From QHXM01 sp032160705 (GTDB taxonomy: Bacteria; Acidobacteriota; Blastocatellia; Pyrinomonadales; Pyrinomonadaceae): a stretch of DNA of 64,000 bases. The stretch lies in contig JAVHVE010000060.1 of assembly GCA_032160705.1 (NCBI GenBank), positions 62,001 through 126,000 on the forward strand, read 5' to 3'. A model generated the notes under the pieces. That model saw only the letters and a program-made list of their open reading frames with translations, was not told where the DNA came from and made no database searches. Below are positions 61,385 through 64,000 of the stretch, one piece after another; position 1 is the first letter of the stretch; each line of letters opens with the position of its first letter. A program made the position numbers and the translations under genes.

Positions 61385-63397
61385 ATGACCGACAAAAGCG
61401 AAAAAGCGAAGCCGGTAGAGGATCAAGCGCCGATTCCCACGCCGCAAGCGGTTGTCAATGTCACGCCGCCTGCGGCTGCCGCCAGCTTCAAACCGATGCC
61501 GATGGTCGGCTGGTACGACCCGCGCCAGCTTGTTCGCACCAGTCTTCAGGTCGCCATCTCCACCATCTTCGGGCGTCATTCAGACCGCCGCCTCGTGGAA
61601 GCCCTCGCTTCGGGTCGTCCTGAGATTTACGACTATACCTGTCATTACAAAGACGACGGCCACGAATTGTGTGAGATGGATGAGAGTCGTAAGCGCGATG
61701 AAATCTGGATTGACTACGTTGCCGATCTGGGCGAGGGCTGGAACTCGACCTATGCCGTCGCCTACTACCTCAGTGAAGATGCGCGCGAGTTTGAGTACAT
61801 GGATACTGAAAGTGGCGAGCAGCGGCGCGCACAAACCCGGCGCGGCGACCTACTGGTCTTCGGCGGCGATGAGATTTACCCGATAGCAGACCGCATTGAA
61901 TACGACCAGCGCCTCGTCAAGCCATACGAACGCGCTTTTCCAGCGAGAGCGCGCGAAGAGCATCCGCACGCTTTTGCGATTCCTGGCAACCATGATTGGT
62001 ACGACAGCCTCATCTCGTTCTCTCGTCTCTTCTGCTCGAAGCGCTGGTTCAGCGGCTGGCGCACACGGCAGAGTCGCAGCTACTTTGCCTTGAAACTGCC
62101 GCACGGCTGGTGGCTCCTGGGAACAGACATGCAGCTTGGCTCGGACATTGATGCGCCGCAGGTGGAATATTTCAAAGGCGTCGCCACCCAGATGCAGGAA
62201 ACGGATCGCATCATTCTCTGCCACGCCGAGCCGCACTGGATTTTCGCGCGAATGTACGAGCACCTGGACGCCAGCTATTCGGAGAGCAATCTTTCCTTCC
62301 TCGAAAAGATGCTGGGGAAGAAAATCGCCGTCTTCATCGCGGGCGACCTTCATCATTACCGCCGCCACGAAGCGACGGATGAATCGTCCACGCAGAAAAT
62401 CACGGCGGGCGGCGGCGGCGCTTTTCTTCATCCGACTCACGATGGAAGACTCGGTACGGATGTCTCGCGGCTCGAAGAGAAAGCTTCGGGTCGTGTCTTT
62501 CAAAAGAAAGCGGCATTTCCGCCAGAAAATATTTCAAGAAGGCTGTGCTGGCGTAATCTCATCTTTCCGTATCTCAAAGGAAATCAGAGCTGGACGTTCG
62601 GCTTTTTAACCGCAGGTCTTTATCTGTTGACGACGCTGGCCGTAGTTTCTAACTTCAGGCAGATAGAGCAAACGGCATCGGGTCTGCGTTCAGTCGTCGG
62701 CTTGAAAAATATCGTCGGCACGACGCTGCACACGGTGCTCAATAGCCCCATGACTCTCTTCTGGGTGCTGTTTACAATTTTAGGGTTCGTGCTGTTTACC
62801 GACACACACTCGAAAGCGCACCGTTGGATCATGGGGTCATTGCACGCGCTCGCTCATATCCTCTCCGCTTTCACCGTCACGCTCGCATCCATTTATCTCG
62901 TCATCAGCATTGCTACGGCCACCTCGCGCTGGAATAATCCGCCCGGCAGGATCGGCTCGTTCGAGCTGAACTGGGTTTACAAATGGACGCAGGGCGAAAA
63001 CGTCTTCAATCTCGACCTCAGAGTTTTGCTGGCAGTGATATTGATTTTGGCGGGAGGCTACCTCGTCGGCTCGTTCATTCAAGGGCTGTATCTGCTCATC
63101 TCTTTGAACGTCTTCGGTCGCCACTTCAACGAATCCTTCTCGACCATCGCCGTCGAAGATTGGAAAAGTTTTCTCAAATTGAAGATTGACCGAAACGGCG
63201 ATCTGACAATCTATCCAATAGGCATTCGCAGAGTGCCGCGCAAGTGGAAAATAAACGACGGCGCATCAGGGGCAGACATCATTCCAGACAGAGAGAGAGA
63301 CAGAGAGGCGACCGCGCCTGCGCTCATCGAGCCGCCGATTATTCTGCGACGCACGACCGCGACCGCCACAGGCGTCGTTGATTCAAAGCGCCTATGA
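61385..63397 (+). CDS. Membrane metallophosphoesterase
   Basis: The N-terminal 420 residues contain calcineurin-type motifs: IDYVADLGEGW, DLLVFGGDEIYPIAD, FAIPGNHDWYDSL, ILCHAEPHW and FIAGDLHHYRRH, a dinuclear metal centre. The remaining part has about six membrane helices (GFLTAGLYLLTTLAVVSNF, FWVLFTILGFVLFTD, and others) and a basic tail. The usual first motif DxH reads DLG, which may weaken metal binding. It is 153 bp from the tube gene, divergent. The substrate is unknown. Confidence 0.85.
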   Translation: MTDKSEKAKPVEDQAPIPTPQAVVNVTPPAAAASFKPMPMVGWYDPRQLVRTSLQVAISTIFGRHSDRRLVEALASGRPEIYDYTCHYKDDGHELCEMDESRKRDEIWIDYVADLGEGWNSTYAVAYYLSEDAREFEYMDTESGEQRRAQTRRGDLLVFGGDEIYPIADRIEYDQRLVKPYERAFPARAREEHPHAFAIPGNHDWYDSLISFSRLFCSKRWFSGWRTRQSRSYFALKLPHGWWLLGTDMQLGSDIDAPQVEYFKGVATQMQETDRIILCHAEPHWIFARMYEHLDASYSESNLSFLEKMLGKKIAVFIAGDLHHYRRHEATDESSTQKITAGGGGAFLHPTHDGRLGTDVSRLEEKASGRVFQKKAAFPPENISRRLCWRNLIFPYLKGNQSWTFGFLTAGLYLLTTLAVVSNFRQIEQTASGLRSVVGLKNIVGTTLHTVLNSPMTLFWVLFTILGFVLFTDTHSKAHRWIMGSLHALAHILSAFTVTLASIYLVISIATATSRWNNPPGRIGSFELNWVYKWTQGENVFNLDLRVLLAVILILAGGYLVGSFIQGLYLLISLNVFGRHFNESFSTIAVEDWKSFLKLKIDRNGDLTIYPIGIRRVPRKWKINDGASGADIIPDRERDREATAPALIEPPIILRRTTATATGVVDSKRL

Positions 63398-63441
63398 CCC
63401 GTCGCTCGTCTGAGATTCACCCTGACTTCTGAAAGGAAAGA

Positions 63442-64000
63442 ATGAGAAAACTTCGCTACCACCTGGTTGATGTTTTTACCGACAGAGTTTTCGGCGGCAA
63501 CCCGCTCGCCGTTTTCACGAACGGGCGCGGCATCCAGCCGGAACTCATGCAGTCAATCGCCAAAGAACTCAATCTCTCAGAGACGACTTTTGTTCTGCCG
63601 CCCGAAGACCCTGAGAACGATTACCGAGTCCGCATCTTTACGCCGGGCGCGGAACTGCCGATGGCGGGACACCCGACCGTCGGCACGTCTTTCATCCTGG
63701 CGCGTGAACACATGATCGAACCAGGCGCAGAGGAATCTAATATCAAGCTCGAAGAAATCGTGGGCACAATCCCTGTCAACATCAATTTCAAAGACGGCGC
63801 GCCCGATCTCATCTGGATGCAGCAGCCGCTGCCGCATTTTGGCCCGCGCTTTGAAGATGCCGGAGTGATTGCAGAGATGCTGTCAATTGCGCCGGAAGCG
63901 ATTGAGACGAACCTGCCCCTCGAAGTCGTCTCCTGCGGCGTGCCCTTCCTCTTCGTGCCGTTGAAGGATTTGGAATCGAGCCGCGCCATCCGTTTTCGGC
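63442..64000 (+). CDS. PhzF family isomerase/epimerase (3' truncated)
   Basis: The reading frame starts at ATG 63442 after AAAGGAA and runs off the window at codon 187. It begins MRKLRYHLVDVFTDRVFGGN and carries AKELNLSETTFVLPP (conserved glutamate) and FTPGAELPMAGHPTVGTSF. These are hallmarks of the PhzF fold, which isomerises small metabolites such as dihydro-hydroxyanthranilate. A phenazine role is not implied; most PhzF-like proteins act on unknown substrates. Confidence 0.9.
   Translation, partial: MRKLRYHLVDVFTDRVFGGNPLAVFTNGRGIQPELMQSIAKELNLSETTFVLPPEDPENDYRVRIFTPGAELPMAGHPTVGTSFILAREHMIEPGAEESNIKLEEIVGTIPVNINFKDGAPDLIWMQQPLPHFGPRFEDAGVIAEMLSIAPEAIETNLPLEVVSCGVPFLFVPLKDLESSRAIRFR

Overview
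The window is a high-GC bacterial chromosome segment, densely coded on both strands. The best guess for the host is Acidobacteriota, probably class Blastocatellia. This rests on a GWxTD-domain protein, a 29-residue G-Y/R-D-H-G-V repeat protein, long M16 peptidases, the tilS-hpt-ftsH-folP order and the abundant intergenic repeats. It is an inference, because no rRNA or tRNA gene is present to settle it.

Layout. 1-8 kb: a truncated GH15 glucoamylase-like gene, a GWxTD secreted protein, endonuclease V, a CPBP protease and L-aspartate oxidase. 8-19 kb: a double-M16 peptidase, SIMPL, NlpC/P60 and several small Cys-rich or unknown genes, a deoxyhypusine-synthase-like enzyme and a CNNM/CBS protein. 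19-31 kb: housekeeping genes, namely ybeY, phoH (interrupted by a 361-residue intein), rpsT, holA-lptE and tilS-hpt-ftsH-folP. 31-35 kb: an LRR-Roc-COR-TIR protein in a visibly AT-richer stretch, followed by the repeat protein. 35-44 kb: an arginine regulon. argR-argG-(P-loop protein)-argC-csaA-argD-argF'-argB run leftward and argH runs rightward from a shared control region with ARG-box-like palindromes. The carbamoyltransferase looks like the N-acetylornithine type. 44-47 kb: a cassette of an HPr-kinase-like protein, a PqqD protein with a six-cysteine knot-like tail, and a nucleotidyltransferase. 47-52.6 kb: a complete Liv-type branched-chain amino acid ABC importer. 53-58 kb: a PLP decarboxylase and an ECF sigma/anti-sigma operon with a secreted zincin-like protein. 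58-64 kb: Dabb and PHP proteins, a Y1 transposase inside REP-like inverted repeats, a solitary T4 gp19-like tube protein, a membrane metallophosphoesterase and a PhzF gene cut by the window end.

The most striking structure is non-coding. Thirteen intergenic spacers hold large hairpins whose arms are tandem heptamers (one uses nonamers). Each has its own word, but loops are shared between members in opposite orientation. They fill exactly those operon junctions that lack overlapping genes, often run into the upstream stop codon, and abut start codons that have no visible Shine-Dalgarno sequence. Two other dispersed repeat families (REP-like and GGGCAGGG-type) are also present.
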